From Akebia trifoliata (taxonomy: Eukaryota > Streptophyta > Magnoliopsida > Ranunculales > Lardizabalaceae): a stretch of DNA of 64,000 bases. Below the pieces are notes generated by a model. The model ran no database searches and was not told the DNA's origin. It worked only from the letters and a program-made list of their open reading frames with translations. A program made the translations under genes and the position numbers. Below, piece by piece: positions 24,672 through 37,310 of this stretch. The first letter of the stretch is position 1, and every line of letters starts with the position of its first letter. The DNA is taken from positions 7,757,049-7,821,048 of the forward strand of contig CM030714.1 of assembly GCA_017979445.1 (NCBI GenBank), written 5' to 3'.

Positions 24672-24990
24672 TGTTGTTGAGTTTAGTCCCACATCATACA
24701 CAAATTACTTTGTCTCTTTTTTTATTAGTTTTTGGGCCTCTCCACTCATTACCAATTGATTTTGAGTTAGACCCCAAATTTATTATGATATCAGAGCAGG
24801 TCTTTCTTTTCTTTACGTCATCTAAATTATATCTCTACATATTTCAGCTCAATTCGGCTCATACATGCAAGGGCTAGTTGAGTTTAGTCCCACATCGAAT
24901 ACAAATTGCCTTGTCTCTCTCTCTAATAATAACTTCTTAGGCCTCTCTACTCATTGTTAATTGATTTTGAGTTAGATCTCCAAATTTATC
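24672..24990 (+). mobile_element. TRIM-like miniature LTR retrotransposon
   Basis: Two direct repeats of about 115 bp (24672-24785 and 24876-24990) start with 'tgagtttagtcccacatc' and share 'ttgattttgagttaga' near their ends. Immediately after the first copy is TGATATCAGAGC (24786-24797), one mismatch from the initiator-methionine tRNA primer-binding site TGGTATCAGAGC. The internal region is only about 90 bp and a short purine run (gcaaggg) precedes the second repeat. No coding sequence. Size and layout fit a terminal-repeat retrotransposon in miniature. Confidence 0.65.
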
Positions 24991-25620
24991 GAGTGTAGCT
25001 TTAAAATAATATGAAATGTGTTTTGTTTTTCTTTTGGTACATGTTTTAGTGAGGTGTACCTAGGAAAATTCCTTCTGGTTTAAATTGTATAAAGTAGCTT
25101 TTGTAAATCATTAGTCTGTCTAGTTCTTTCCATGTTCTTCTCTTTCTTCCTATTGCCTTCATATTTTATAAAATGTTTAATCACAAAAACTTTTCAATAG
25201 ATGATAAACCAGCTTGATTAATAAAAAAATATCCTAAAGAAACTTCATAGAACTATTGTAAAAGTACGATCGATCAAAAATTAAATCAATTACCACTAAT
25301 TTTATTTTGATCGATTGAGATATTTAACCGATTGATTAAAACTTGTAACACTTCAATCCAAATTAATTGATCTTTTGCAACTTCATTAATGACCTATATA
25401 TTAATGATATTTTCCTAGAAAAATAAATTAATGATATTTATCTAATCTATTAATCTCATTAAAAGGTCACTAAATCACTTACCATCTTAGATGAGTATCG
25501 ATCGTCAGTTTGTCAATCATGAGCCAATCACGATCAATGATACAACTACACTATCACCCTTATATATGAGTTTGATTTGGGTGACACAAAACTTAATAAT
25601 AAACTATTTCCTAACATTTT
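24991..25620. other. Intergenic, no gene recognised
   Basis: AT-rich. The end approaching 25620 may be the upstream continuation of the copia relic that follows, but it is too decayed to assign. Confidence 0.35.
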
Positions 25621-26540
25621 ATGCTTGCTCGTACTTTTACCAAGCTAAATACAAAAAGAGTAATGAGGTATCCTCACGGAACAAAGGATTACATGTTCAC
25701 TTATAAAAAAATTGGATCAATGGGATGTGATTGGATATTCAGATTCATAGGTTTTTTTTTGGGTACGTCAATAGTAGGAAAACCATTTCGTGGGGTCATT
25801 TCATCAAAAAGCTTGAAGTAGTGTATAACTTTATCCACAATGGAAGTGGAGTTTCGTGGCGTACTTTGAGATCACGAATCATATTCTATGTTTGTAGAAT
25901 TTTATTTTGGGATTTGGTGTTGTTAACTTTATTGTAAGGCCGTTGAAGATTTATTATGATAATACTACAATGATTAATTTATCCTCCTAAGACTAGTAAG
26001 AAATCTAACGGTTCCAAGCACGAGTGCATTGAAAACTCGGTCCTTTCAGAAGGGTCAAAAATATTTGGTGTCAAATTGAAATTTGAATAGCACTGTTGTA
26101 TATGATTATTAGTTTATTGACAACCCATAATGTAATTGGTGATATATATTCAATGGATATTGTAATTGAGATTGTTGATTCTGCTATAAAATATTTCTTT
26201 GGAATGTTATATACGTTTAGATGTATAACGACAAAAAAATATCTTGACAAGATATTTAGAGGGGTCATTTTGTTGGCTATGAGAAAGCCATTGTGTTTCC
26301 CCAGTAATTATTATTGGGTAGGATTTTTCATAGTGCATGGGAGTTGTATGGCACTGATCTATGGCTCGTAGTGGAACCAATTGGATTGGAATTATTGACA
26401 ACTTTCATAAGTAGTGATCACGTGTTAAGTTTTATGGATGAAATCTAAATTAAGTCATTTTGAAAAATTACAATATTTTCGGTCAAATATATCTTTTAGT
26501 ATCACAAAGTCTTAATAGGTCAAGTGAGAGAATGTTCGAC
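25621..26540 (+). mobile_element. Degenerate copia retrotransposon, RNase H end
   Basis: Pieces in shifting frames match the C-terminal part of Ty1/copia polyproteins in the right order: KRVMRYPHGTKDYMFTYKK (25650-25710), a GVSWRT piece near 25848-25865 (usual GAISWRS), LKIYYDNTT near 25943-25970, and SKHECIE near 26015-26035. A polypurine-like 'caagtgagagaatgtt' follows near 26520. Many frameshifts and stops; not functional. I found no LTRs. Confidence 0.7.
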
Positions 26541-26559
26541 TCTCATTAGTGTAGTGGCC

Positions 26560-26650
26560 GAATTTTCAGTGATTGAATTACTACGTGATATAGAGTCACC
26601 ACCATTCAATGACGCTGTGGTTGTGCAGTTTTGGGTGTCTACAATTGATA
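26560..26650 (-). mobile_element. Collapsed Tat-type LTR remnant
   Basis: On the minus strand it reads 'tgtagacacccaaaac' and, about 35 bp later, 'aatggtggtgactct'. These words mark the start and end of Tat-lineage gypsy LTRs (compare 59768-61975), so almost the whole LTR is deleted. Confidence 0.4.
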
Positions 26651-29600
26651 TAACCCATTGAGTTCAATTTTACAAAATCAATTAGGTAATTTTAAATTAT
26701 AACATATCCATGAATGCCAATATTAAAGAAAACTTATTTAAGTTATTAATTTAAAATGGGAGTCCTCTTAACGTTATAATGGGTATCAATGATGAGTAGG
26801 AAACTAGTTAATAGAGGAGACTAGGTCTCCCTGTCTAAATTATAAAGAAAAAAAAGAAGAGAAGAAGGACTCTCTAACTGTGTGTATTATTCCATAAAAA
26901 CTAAAAAATAAATCCTAATTGCCCTCAGAGAGAGAGAGAGATTGTTTATTGGAATAACAGAGAACCTATATTGTTCATAAAAAGGGGTAATCACTGATCT
27001 TCTAAATTGATTTTCATAAATTAGATTTTTGTCGATAACAATGGTACAACCTATATATCATTCTAAATCTTAATACTTATAATTAATTTATCATTATTTA
27101 TTGCACTTTATATGTAATTAGACTTCAAAATTTTATAGACATTATTACTTCAAAAAGACTTTAAACATCATTTTCTTTTAAATAAACTTCAATTTTTAAA
27201 TTTAAAGTGTATTTTTTTTTACTGATAAAGAAATTACGCAAAAAAATATAGGACATTAGACATTAATTTATGAAAAAAACTAGTGTAAAATCCTTTTTAC
27301 ACGCACTCTTTCATCTGAATAATAGACATCACTAATTTTTTAAGACATCATTTTAAAAATGATGCTTAAAGTCTGTTTTTTTTTTTTTTTTTGTACAAAA
27401 TTTTAATTTTGTAATTTTGAAATAGATGAACCTTATATGTCTTATGTGAAGTGATTGGAAAATCTCAGAAGACGATCACTTTGATTACATAAAGCACTAC
27501 ATTTGTTGTAAACTAAAGAGACGATTTGTACCTAACTCATTGTAAGGTTGTGGGACGATACACATCATATTGATGTAAATCACACAATAAAGTATAATAA
27601 TGGATCGACTATAAATACATTAGGATTTTACAGTTTGATTAAATGTTTCTCCTAACATTCAGTGATCAGGTACAGGTGAGGTTGTACAATTATGTACAAT
27701 GTCCTTCGAATATAATTGACTTAAATTCTAGTGGGCCATTAGATATATTATATTGTTATAAGATATGAAAATAGACAGCTATCACAATAATACATTATTC
27801 TCTTGTCCTCTTCAATCACTCGTCAACCAGCAAACCCAAGATTCCAAGACTTCTCTACGTTAATTCAACTACCAGTAAGAGCAGAAAGAGAAATATTAAA
27901 ATTAAATGAAATATTAAATTTATATAAAGAAATATATCATTATATGGTCCACCTCTTTTGGGGGCGAAACTGATGCCAATGGGTCGGTACCTTAATAAAA
28001 GGAACGAAAGAGACGAGACTAGCATAGACAAGTCGATATCGTAAGAGAAAGAGAGTAAGGCTATTATCACATATAAATGTGAAGATGGGTGTGTACTAAC
28101 TATTGCAATCCATTTAGGGTAACTATTTGGGATATTATGAAAAGTGAAAGACAAAATGATAATAATGAATCCCGTGCCGACAATTTTATTGTGAGGTAAT
28201 TTTAAATTTTGAGAAAAAAGAAAAGAAGGATTGAACAAAATTCTTTATGAACATATCAACTTCTCACAAATGTAAGAAGCTAAGGATCTATTTGCATATA
28301 TATTAAAAGTAACGACAGAAAAAAAGTAACTTTAGAAGAAGTACTCTTTAAAAAATAAAAAGTATGTTTGATTTAAAAGTTAAAAATTTTAAGAAATGTA
28401 AAGAGATTTGATTAAGCTTCATCACGCTTTGAGTTCTCAAAAAAATTAAAAACCAACTTTTAAAGGTTCCAACTAGAAGGATTAGAATTATTCATTGAGA
28501 GAGAGAGGGAGAGAGAGAGAGAGACATGTCTTAGTTTTGTTACTGAAAGCTTAGCTACAAACTGATTCGAAACTTGAAGGTTGAAAGTAAAATGACTAAA
28601 ATAGAATATATGTGTGGTCTTGATGAACACGATTGATAAAACTACTCCTACAAATTCTAAGTTTTTGAAGGGTGCAACTTTGCATGTTTTGATAGGCCTC
28701 TTTTATACTAAAAAAATGTAATGGGCCTAAGGCCCCATCGATTTTTTTATTTATCTTTATATATCCTTCACTTGATTAGAAAGAAAAAAAAATATGAACT
28801 TGATATATGACCCTTGGTAAGATTTCAAATCTTACTAACTAAGAAACTCTTACAAAATGATTATTTTTATTTTTAAAATTTAGAGTTTATTCCCTTATAA
28901 TTTAAAATATAAAATAATTTTACCATTATTTAAAATGTAAAAATACTCTAACAAACCCAGTACAATGACCCCACGACCAAAAGTGCCAACTGGCACAATC
29001 TTTCCATCAAATCATCAATATTTTACTCACTTTTAAGAAAATCTAGAAATCAAAACTTGAAAGACTGATGATGTTAGTTGCTTGTGTAAGAGACGAATAA
29101 GGACTTTTCACGTGTGGGATCCCAAGGTTTTTAGCAAAGAAAATAGAGAGCTGACTTCAAATTTTAACAGATGCCAACTGGAGCTTTAAAGACTCCCATC
29201 AAATCTTATTTGATTGACAAATAACCAGAATTCCATGGACCCCAAAAGTAGTGCCGAAAGGCATTAATGTGTGTAGGGTAACTTAACAGTATTATCGTCC
29301 TTTAGTACTTAAACCAGCTTACTAGTATCTGTGATTCTGTGTAGAAAAACTACAATGACTACTCGTGTGGTAGTCGGCAGAACAGTGTACATTGCATTAT
29401 TCACACGTGTAAGAACCTTTAGTAAATGGTACAGTAGTTGTTGATTGAAAGTGACACAGCAACCACACAATCAGGGTCCGAATCAGGTTGTGGTGTGAAT
29501 CGTAATGTAGGGTATGAGAATTAAATTCTAATATCTTAAATTTACTCTTATTATATTACATGTGAGGCGATGCCCTAGAGGCATTAATGCAAGTGAGGCA

Positions 29601-30700
29601 CCAAGCCCACAGTTGTGACATTCTATCTTGAAGTACGTTTCTTAAGGCAGATGGGAAGGGAAAGGAATTTATAAACAAGTTTATATTGTTAATTAGATAT
29701 TCCTAAGATAGATGAGAAACGAGAATGACAATCAGAATTAAAGATTCAAGGATTAAAAAAAATGAGAAAAAGAAAAGGCCCTAATTAATAGGGGATTGAT
29801 TTGGATAGTATGAGAGTAATTTATGAATTTATTTCGAACATCTCAACGATAATTTTAACTTTGAGTCCTTCCTCATCCGACAAGTTGGGATACCAGTGTA
29901 GTACCTGTCAAATACTCTCTGATGTTTAAATTAGAATAAAAATTATAAAAAAATAATGACTAATAAATTAGTTTTGTCCAAAAATACATTTCTTTCATGA
30001 GTTCTTTTTTTATTTATAAGTTATTCTCCTTCCTTGACTAACCCTTAAAAACGTCACCCTTATATTTATTAAGGGAGACTTAAAGTGATTATTTACTAGA
30101 TCTTAGTCATAATTAAAAGAAAGTCCACACAAAATAGGAATTTAACGATTTAGGAAAAAATATGATTGACATATCTAATTAATCATTCTATTACTTCTAG
30201 ATTCTTGGAATACTCTCTTAGTCCAACATGAGAAATGGTTGAGTTCATCCTAAGTATTTACTTTGCTTTACTCTTCCAATCAACTCAACTTAGTTATGTT
30301 GGATGGAGATATTAATCTTCCAATCACTCTTAGATTATGTCATGTGTACGGTAAGGATTCAAAATCTATCTTATATAGAGAGTAACTAAGGATCTTATAT
30401 AGAAGTTAGATAAACAACTTATTTAAAAAAATGGTTAAGTCCATCCCTACACCACATGGGAAAACAACAGTCCTTAAAATGTTGTGATTAACTCTCATAT
30501 GTAGTTCATTCTAACCGATATGCAAATGGGATTAGGAAGGTGATAGGATTATGACCAAGTAATATCAAATAAGGGAAAAAAAGAAAATTGTGTCTACAAT
30601 ACAAGTAAAGGCAAAGATGGCTAAAAAAATGTATAACATAATAAACGTAAATGAATAAGCTAACAAATAATTAGATGAAAAAAATATGAATATAAAATTA
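26651..30700. other. 4-kb AT-rich stretch without a recognised gene
   Basis: Contains a (GA)n run at 28495-28524, poly-T at 27378-27393 and many short A/T runs. The 127-codon minus-strand open frame at 27855-28238 is hydrophobic and of low complexity and matches no family. Nothing else supported. Confidence 0.4.
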
Positions 30701-30714
30701 GTCATGTAGATATG

Positions 30715-30960
30715 TGATTTTTGTGATCCGAAGATTGACACTATATAGATTTAGAGTCGTCACCATTCTTTTTAGAAAATGATATGAATAAACACCCAAA
30801 AGATAATTTTGAAAATTTGATTTTTTTTATTGACTCTTATACAGATTAGAGACATTGATCTACCTTAAATATAAGTAAAGAATTCATTTAAAAAATAGGA
30901 AAGATGCTAAGTCCAAGTATTTTCACTTGGGTGTGCCCAATATCATACTTAAATAATAAT
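30715..30960 (-). mobile_element. Tat-type LTR end remnant
   Basis: The plus strand reads 'tttagagtcgtcaccattct' and 'aaacacccaaaag', the complement of the conserved Tat LTR 3' region (ggtggcgactccaa). No paired end or coding region is visible. Confidence 0.35.
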
Positions 30961-31001
30961 AAAAAACATTAAAAAAATTAAATTTATTATAACATAGAAG
31001 A

Positions 31002-31040
31002 AAATATTAGAAGACCATACCCGTTGGTCTTCTAATATTT
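31002..31040. repeat. Perfect 16-bp hairpin
   Basis: AAATATTAGAAGACCA, a 7-nt spacer, and the exact complement TGGTCTTCTAATATTT. Weaker inverted similarity continues outward. Function unknown. Confidence 0.8.
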
Positions 31041-31390
31041 AAAATTAGTCTTATTATACATAAAAAACTTCATAAAATTATATTTAGAAGAAGGTCTTGA
31101 TCTGTAATCTCAAGAAAAATGTCTCACATAAAAATACACAAATCAAACATTAAATTACACACATACACACACACAAAACTATTAATCAAGATAGAACATT
31201 TATAGTAAGACTTTATCATAAATTTTGATTTTTGGATTTTTTTTTTTTTTTGACAACTGAGATTGTGTTTCAATTGGTCATTTTTCATGAGTCCACTAAC
31301 CCTAACATTTAAGAAAGTAGTTAGAAAAGTGGTTTGTTACTCTTTTTTACCGATGTGAGATGGTTGCAAATGCACTTTTTCGACCTTGAC

Positions 31391-31441
31391 TTTGAAACGG
31401 GCAGTCTGCTTCAAATTTTGAAGGGAGCAGCCCGTTTCAAA
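31391..31441. repeat. Imperfect 51-bp palindrome
   Basis: TTTGAAACGGGC at 31391-31402 and its exact complement GCCCGTTTCAAA at 31430-31441 enclose a second inverted pair (gcttcaaa / ttgaaggg). Confidence 0.75.
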
Positions 31442-31862
31442 TTGTGAAGGAAGCTTATTCGTTATAAGACACATGGCATTTTAAATTTATTTCACGCCCT
31501 TGCATTTTCATTAAAATTTGAAACACCTCTTTGAAAATGCCACGTGTGATTTCTTCGAAATTTTGATGTGGGTGGAGCGCTGCAAAGTTTTTTCCCACTT
31601 TTCCACAGCTGGAGTACTTGGACGTGTGAAGAATGATAAGTCACCTTTGGTTTGAACGTATAATTGAAAGGTCTTAACAGAGTCCATTTAATAATTCACG
31701 ACACCGACAAGTGAATAAAAAATCAAAAAAAAAAGAAAAATTGCTTGTTTAACATGTTGTTTGCACGAACGGGTTATCTAACAATATTATTTAATTGGAC
31801 CGTCACAGTCCCATCAATGATTAACTAATAACCGCAATTACATTAGTTGGTAGAAATATTTT

Positions 31863-32075
31863 GGGTGATTTAGACCACACCCCCTCTGTTTTTTTTTAGT
31901 GAAAATGTGAGAGACCCTTGTGTTTTCAAACTGATAATATACCTCAGTGACCTTGTTCTTCTCTTATATGCTAATATAAAATGACCTTAATGTCCTCATC
32001 TTCAATCCAGTCTTAATTTTTAAAAAAACATACCCATCTTCAAGGTCTTCACTTTACATGGTAAATTCCTTTTAA
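31863..32075 (+). repeat. Half-copy of foldback family R
   Basis: Begins 'gggtgatttagaccacaccc' and continues with 'cttgttcttctcttatatgc' and 'aaaatgaccttaatgtcctc', parallel to the left arm of the element at 23573. No right arm nearby. Confidence 0.55.
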
Positions 32076-32836
32076 TCTATCCAATCTTATATTCAAATCC
32101 ATTGTTTTCAACCCTGCCACTTTGTGGGTAACAATTGACATTTTTAAAAAAACATAAAATCCTATTTATTTTGTTTGATTGGTTCTAAAAGGAACTATGG
32201 ATAGCTTATACCCAAAGTCAAATTGTTTTTTTTTACCATTTTTATTTTTCATATTATAAATGATTAAAGGTTTTCGTACCTTTTAAAGTAAATAGATATC
32301 ACATTAAAATTTTCATGTTTTCATATAAATTATGTATTTTAATCTATGATTTCTATCTTTCTAATAAGTTTATTACTAGTAAAAAATTGGATTTTAATTT
32401 TAAAAAAAAGTTAAATCATATATTAGTAAGAACAATTTGTATTTATGTTATTTATGTTTTTATAGATAATGTATTGTGTTCTTGAGAATGGAATGAGAAT
32501 TGACCCATTAATGTCCCTAATTAGAAGTAGCATGGGAGATTTTTTTTCTCGAGATATGAATCGATGATTCTCTGCACCTTGGAGTGCTACTTCAAGTGTC
32601 ATTTCAAATTACTGTAGAATGTTGTAGATCATAAACCATCACAATCATTTGGGAGTTTAAAATCATATCCAACGGTCAAGATTGTTCTAACCAAGAGTCC
32701 CCATTGAGCACTGGCAAGCACATTGGTCAATCCAATCCTTCCATCAATCAAAAATAAAAAAAAACTATCTGGCGCCTACTAATAATGTAAAAGGAATGTT
32801 CGTCCCACTCGTTGCTAAAATGCGCACTCTTACCTC

Positions 32837-32844
32837 TATATAAA
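32837..32844 (+). promoter_or_regulatory. TATA box of patatin copy 2
   Basis: TATATAAA, 88-95 bp upstream of the start codon at 32932. The flanking sequence matches the promoter of copy 1. Confidence 0.8.
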
Positions 32845-32931
32845 CCCCATCAAGTGCTCACTCTCTTCATCCCATCTTTCTCACTCTCTCCATCGCAATT
32901 ATTCGAAAATCAAACTCTCTTCTCTGCAACA

Positions 32932-33915
32932 ATGGCAGCTATTGCTCCAATGCTCGACTCGAGCTTTGATGTCGACAAGCTCACAAACGAGATCTTCTCA
33001 ATTCTAGAAACTAAATTCCTCTTTGGCCACGAAAATAACAAACTACTTCTCTCAGAAAAATCTGAAACTCCCATTGAAACTCTATTTGGAGACCTAAAAT
33101 CCAACAAAGACATTACTGGTAAAATCAGAATCCTCTCCATCGATGGCGGCGGCTCCACAGATGGAATCCTCGCTGGAAAATCCCTTGCGTATCTCGAGGA
33201 CTCTCTCAGACGGAAATCTGGAGATCCTGACGCTCGAATTGCTGATTATTTCGATGTCGCCGCTGGATCCGGTTTTGGTGGAATCTTGGCTGCTCTTCTC
33301 TTCACTCGAGGAAAAGATGGACGTCCGATCTTTAAAGCAGACGAAGCTCTGCAATTCCTCGTTGACAATCGCCGGAAACTGAACTCCTCGTCTTCTGGCG
33401 GAATGTTTGGTCGGATATTCCGTCAGGCGAAGGTGGAGAAGTTGTTCAGGCGGATTTTCGGAGAATCTACTCTGAAAGATACGCTGAAGCCGGTGTTGAT
33501 ACCTTGCTATGACCTCTCGACTCGCGCACCGTTTTTGTTTTCTCGTGCGGACGCTTTCGAGATGGACGGCTATGATTTCATGATGAGGGAAGTTTGTGTT
33601 GCCACGTCAGCAGATCCGAGTTTTGCTGGTGCGGTTGAGATGAGATCTGTTGATGGGAGTACGAGATTGCTAGCCGTTGATGGTGGTATTGCGATGAATA
33701 ATCCGACGGCTGCGGCTATCACACACGTGTTGAATAATAAACACGAGTTTCCATTTTGTGATGGTGTGGAAGATCTATTGGTGGTATCTCTGGGAAACGG
33801 AGAGTCGGATTCCGGTATGCGGAATCTAACACAGTCGCCTACTGGATTCGTTAAAATCGCCGGAGAAGGAGCTTCGGACACGGTAATAAATCCAGACATT
33901 TAATTCCGTTATTAC

Positions 33916-33954
<39 letters not shown>

Positions 33955-35087
33955 GAGGGACCCCTCACATTTTTGTGAAAATTAAAGATACCTTTAGGTT
34001 TTCAAACTGATGTCCTGCTCCTTGATATTAGTCTTTGAAGATCAACTAACGTAAAATGACCAAATACCCTTGTCCTGAACTTACCCTTTATCAGTCATAT
34101 ATATATTTTAAATAATGTCTTAAAGTTTTTCAAACTCAAGGGTGGATTTGTGTCAAACTCTTGTTGAAAACCCTTAAATTTTCTTCAATGTCACAAAAAA
34201 TAAAAATGTTGAAGTGACTTCTAACGACATTGCATCGGTGTGGAGGTGTGCTCAGAATCATAGATGATTTTCCTCGAGTTATGAGTGCAAAACACATAGT
34301 TCTAAGGACACCTCCTTGTCAACTCAATGTTGAGCGCAATGTTTTGCAGTCACTAGCACTATTCCTCTAAAAATTATATATATTTTTTTCTAAAGCTTTG
34401 GGTATAGAAGGGGCATAGATTCTTAAGGTGAGCGCAATGATATAATTGTATTATGTTGCACGTTAGAAAATTTTTGTGAGATCTAGACATGCAACAATAG
34501 GGATTAGTACACATTTCAAAAGGATGGATTTTTGAAAAAAAAAATACATAATACTAAGTTATACTGTTGAGAAGTACATTGAGGGTTATCTCTGATTTTG
34601 ACCAAAACTCTATTGTGGAACCTCGAAATTGATCAATCAACTAGAAAGTTACCCTTCAAGTCCTGTGGTTCCATATTTTTATTCTAAATCATGGCTTTTG
34701 CATTCTCTTATTAAATAGGTTGATCAAGCAGTTTCCATGGCATTCGGTGAGTTCAGGAGTAGTAATTATGTTCGCATTCAAGCAAATGGATTAGTCGATG
34801 CCCAAAAACATTCTGTATCGAACAAGAACAACTCGAATTCCGTTGGAGATGGAAAGAAGTTGTTAGAAATTGCAGAAGAAATGTTGAGACAGAAGAATGT
34901 GGAATCGGTACTCTTCCGAGGGAAGAAGATAGCAGAGAAAACAAACTTGGATAAACTAGATTGGTTTTCGGGAGAGTTAATTAAGGAACACCAGAGGAGG
35001 AAAATTTGTATTATCCCTAATGTGGTGTTCAAGCAAATATCACCAAGAACTTCTTCTGCTACTGCATCAACTGTATCTTCCTATTAG
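32932..35087 (+). CDS. Group III patatin-like protein, copy 2 (PLP6-type)
   Basis: Exon 1 is 32932-33882 and exon 2 is 34719-35087, with an 836-bp GT-AG intron; the product is 439 residues. The start is the ATG in AACAATGGC. The open frame extends upstream to 32812, but that part would span the TATA box and leader. Residues: DGGG 71-74 followed by STDG, GSGFG 112-116 (Gly replaces Ser), DLSTRAPFLFSRADA about 194-208, VDGGIAMNNPTAAAITHVL about 249-267. Exon 2 carries YVRIQANG and EHQRRK. By-eye comparison with copy 1 gives about 42 differences in 433 aligned residues, including GMFG for GMFR and FRQAK for FCPAK. Both copies are intact, so both may be expressed. Group III members such as Arabidopsis PLP6 act on growth and lipid metabolism despite the missing serine. 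Function here is inferred from family only. The intron is longer than in copy 1 because of about 380 bp of extra AT-rich sequence and a 38-T run at 33911-33948. Confidence 0.93.
33930..34090 (+). repeat. Family R half-copy inside the intron of patatin copy 2
   Basis: 'gagggacccctcacattttt', 'ttttcaaactgatgtcctgc', and 'aaaatgaccaaatacccttg' follow the same order as the intron repeat of copy 1 and the arm at 23573. Confidence 0.5.
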
Positions 35088-35284
35088 AACCTTCAGATTT
35101 TTTTTTTTTGTTTTTCGTTTTGTTTGGAAGTCCTCGCCACTCATGTTGAAGCAGAGAAGAGCTGAGACAAATCTATATTGATTGTATATAATATGCAACA
35201 AATATGTTTTAGTTTTAAGTACTATATGAGTTTCTTGATGGAAATTGAATCATGATGTTCTTGTAGCAATTTTTCATGCCTTAA

Positions 35285-35400
35285 CCAATGATTGAGATAT
35301 ACCTCTATGCTTTTAAAATTTGATTACATGGCTCCCCTTAACACCAGTTTTCTTGGATAGATTAAAAGAAAATGACTTAAATACCCATGTCTTTCATCCT
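35285..35400 (+). repeat. Family R half-copy downstream of patatin copy 2
   Basis: 'atacctctatgcttttaaaa', 'ggctccccttaacaccag' and 'aaaatgacttaaatacccat' echo the family R arm. Confidence 0.4.
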
Positions 35401-35422
35401 TGAGTTTGCTCCGTAAAATCTT

Positions 35423-35547
35423 TGTTGAATTTAGTTCCACATCAGAGATTCATTGCCTTGTCTCTCTCCTTATAAGCTCCGAGTCTTTTCATTCATTGTC
35501 AATTGATTTTGAATTAGACCCCCAAACTTATCTTGGTATCACCATGC
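35423..35547 (+). mobile_element. Single LTR plus primer-binding-site remnant of the TRIM family
   Basis: Starts 'tgttgaatttagttccacat', contains 'ttgattttgaattagacccc', and is followed at 35534 by TGGTATCACCAT, a relaxed version of the initiator-Met primer site. It matches the LTR of the element at 24672 but has no second LTR. Confidence 0.6.
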
Positions 35548-37310
35548 CTTTCTTTAGCCCCTGGATTTTATCTACTTCAACCTTTAAGACACAAGATATG
35601 GTTATAAGGTACCAACTTACTAAGTTGGTTAAAGTTTGAGTATTGATTCCATATAAAATGGTTTCGAAACTCACTATCAATAATTTCTAATCACTAACTT
35701 GCTTGCTTATTAAATAAATAAAATAACCGAACATTATGTGATTTGGGGAGTGATAGATAATAATAAAATTTTGGGTATAAAATTGAGATTTTTTTTTCCA
35801 AGGGATTTTGGAAAGGTTGAAAATGATGGATTAAGATGAGTTGGAATAGATTAAAAATAATCTACAATTGAAGTTGAAGATGACTGATATTGGGCAGAAA
35901 AGCCAAGTACTGTTTTCGCCAAAGGTTGATGATGACTAATCACTAGATTACTTTTCATTAATCTTTGTAGGAGAGAATCTACATCAAGTGAGCACGTCTT
36001 ATTGGTTTGACACATTAGAAAGCAATTTTGAGGTCGTGGGTTTAAGTAGTCCAGCTTACCCATAACAAAATACTAAAGCCAAGAAATATTCCAATTGAAA
36101 ACTAATTATTATATATATACAAAAAGAAAAAAGACCTGAGAGAAGGCTTGAACAGAGCTTGCCAGCATTCCCCCCATGGTCTCATTATTGATTCAAAGGT
36201 GGAGTCCTCTAGGACTTGACTGTCCTTTTTTTGAACAATTGAGCTTAGTTTTTAAAAATGTCAAACTAGGAAACAAGACAAAAGTGCGTGTATGAGAGAG
36301 AGAGAGAGAGATTTTAATCATACCTTTAAGGTCATGATCTCCTTTGTTGGAGATCTTGAAACATTAAACACACAATGATAAGCACCAACCAAGGGCGGAG
36401 CTAAGATTTTCATATCGCGAGGCGAAATTATAGTTAGGTTGTAGATGATTGGATTAAAGGTTTAAAGGTTTTTTGTTAGGGTTGAAGAAAGGCTTCTTAT
36501 TAGTCTAAATAGAGAATACCTAACTCAAGGGGCAATGTTATTACTTTTAAAATATAGGGTTTCCTAAATATTAACCAAAACATCTACATGCCTCCTTGGT
36601 CTCGGTCTTTTCTAATAGAATAATTAAAAATGACCTCAATATCCTTGTCTTCAAAACCTTTTGGTTTATCTTCCTAAACCACTTACCTTCAACCTCTTGT
36701 GAAAATTTATTTTTTTAATCTTAACTTACTTTAACCTTCAAACCTAAAAAATGAGATAGGATTTTTGAAGTAGAAGATGATAAGATTTTTTATAGAAAAT
36801 TCTAAGAGTTTCCACAATGTTTAAAAGGATGGATTGAAGATAAGATTAAGTAGTAGATTTATCTATAGAGATTGAAGAGCTTGGAGATGAATAATTTTAC
36901 GTTAATACGGCTTTAGCTCTTTCATCAAGATGATTAATCAAGGCCTAAACTTATGGCTTGAGCCAGACCCAAAAATCCAATGAGCCAATCATGGTCTATT
37001 AGAATCCCTAATAGTTGTCACGTATTCTAGATCTTTATATTTTTTGGAGATTTGGGTTGTAGCAATCACGATGAACATAATTATTCTCATAATAGCTAGA
37101 GCTGTGAATGGGGTGGGTTTCGGTGTGGGTCATCCTGATGTGGATCGAGTTTGTGTAGAGTTACTTGGTTCATTTATTAATCGATTGTTCTAGGTCCGAG
37201 TCATAAACAATCTAGACGGTCAATCTTCTGTCGTCGTTGAAAGAATAGGCCCAGGCCCAAAGAAGAAAGATCATATCTAATAAGAGAATATAGTATGGGT
37301 CATATTGAAT
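35548..37310. other. Intergenic, no gene recognised
   Basis: Includes an (AG)n run at 36294-36310 and a family R-like stretch at 36540-36665 ('ctacatgcctccttggtctc', 'aaaatgacctcaatatcctt'). The remainder is AT-rich without family motifs. Confidence 0.4.

Noticed and set aside
27855..28238. 127-codon minus-strand gene
   Set aside because: Low-complexity, hydrophobic translation from AT-rich DNA with no family motif and no promoter-like context.
32812..32931. N-terminal extension of patatin copy 2
   Set aside because: The in-frame upstream ATG lies before the TATA box; the next in-frame ATG has good context and aligns with copy 1.
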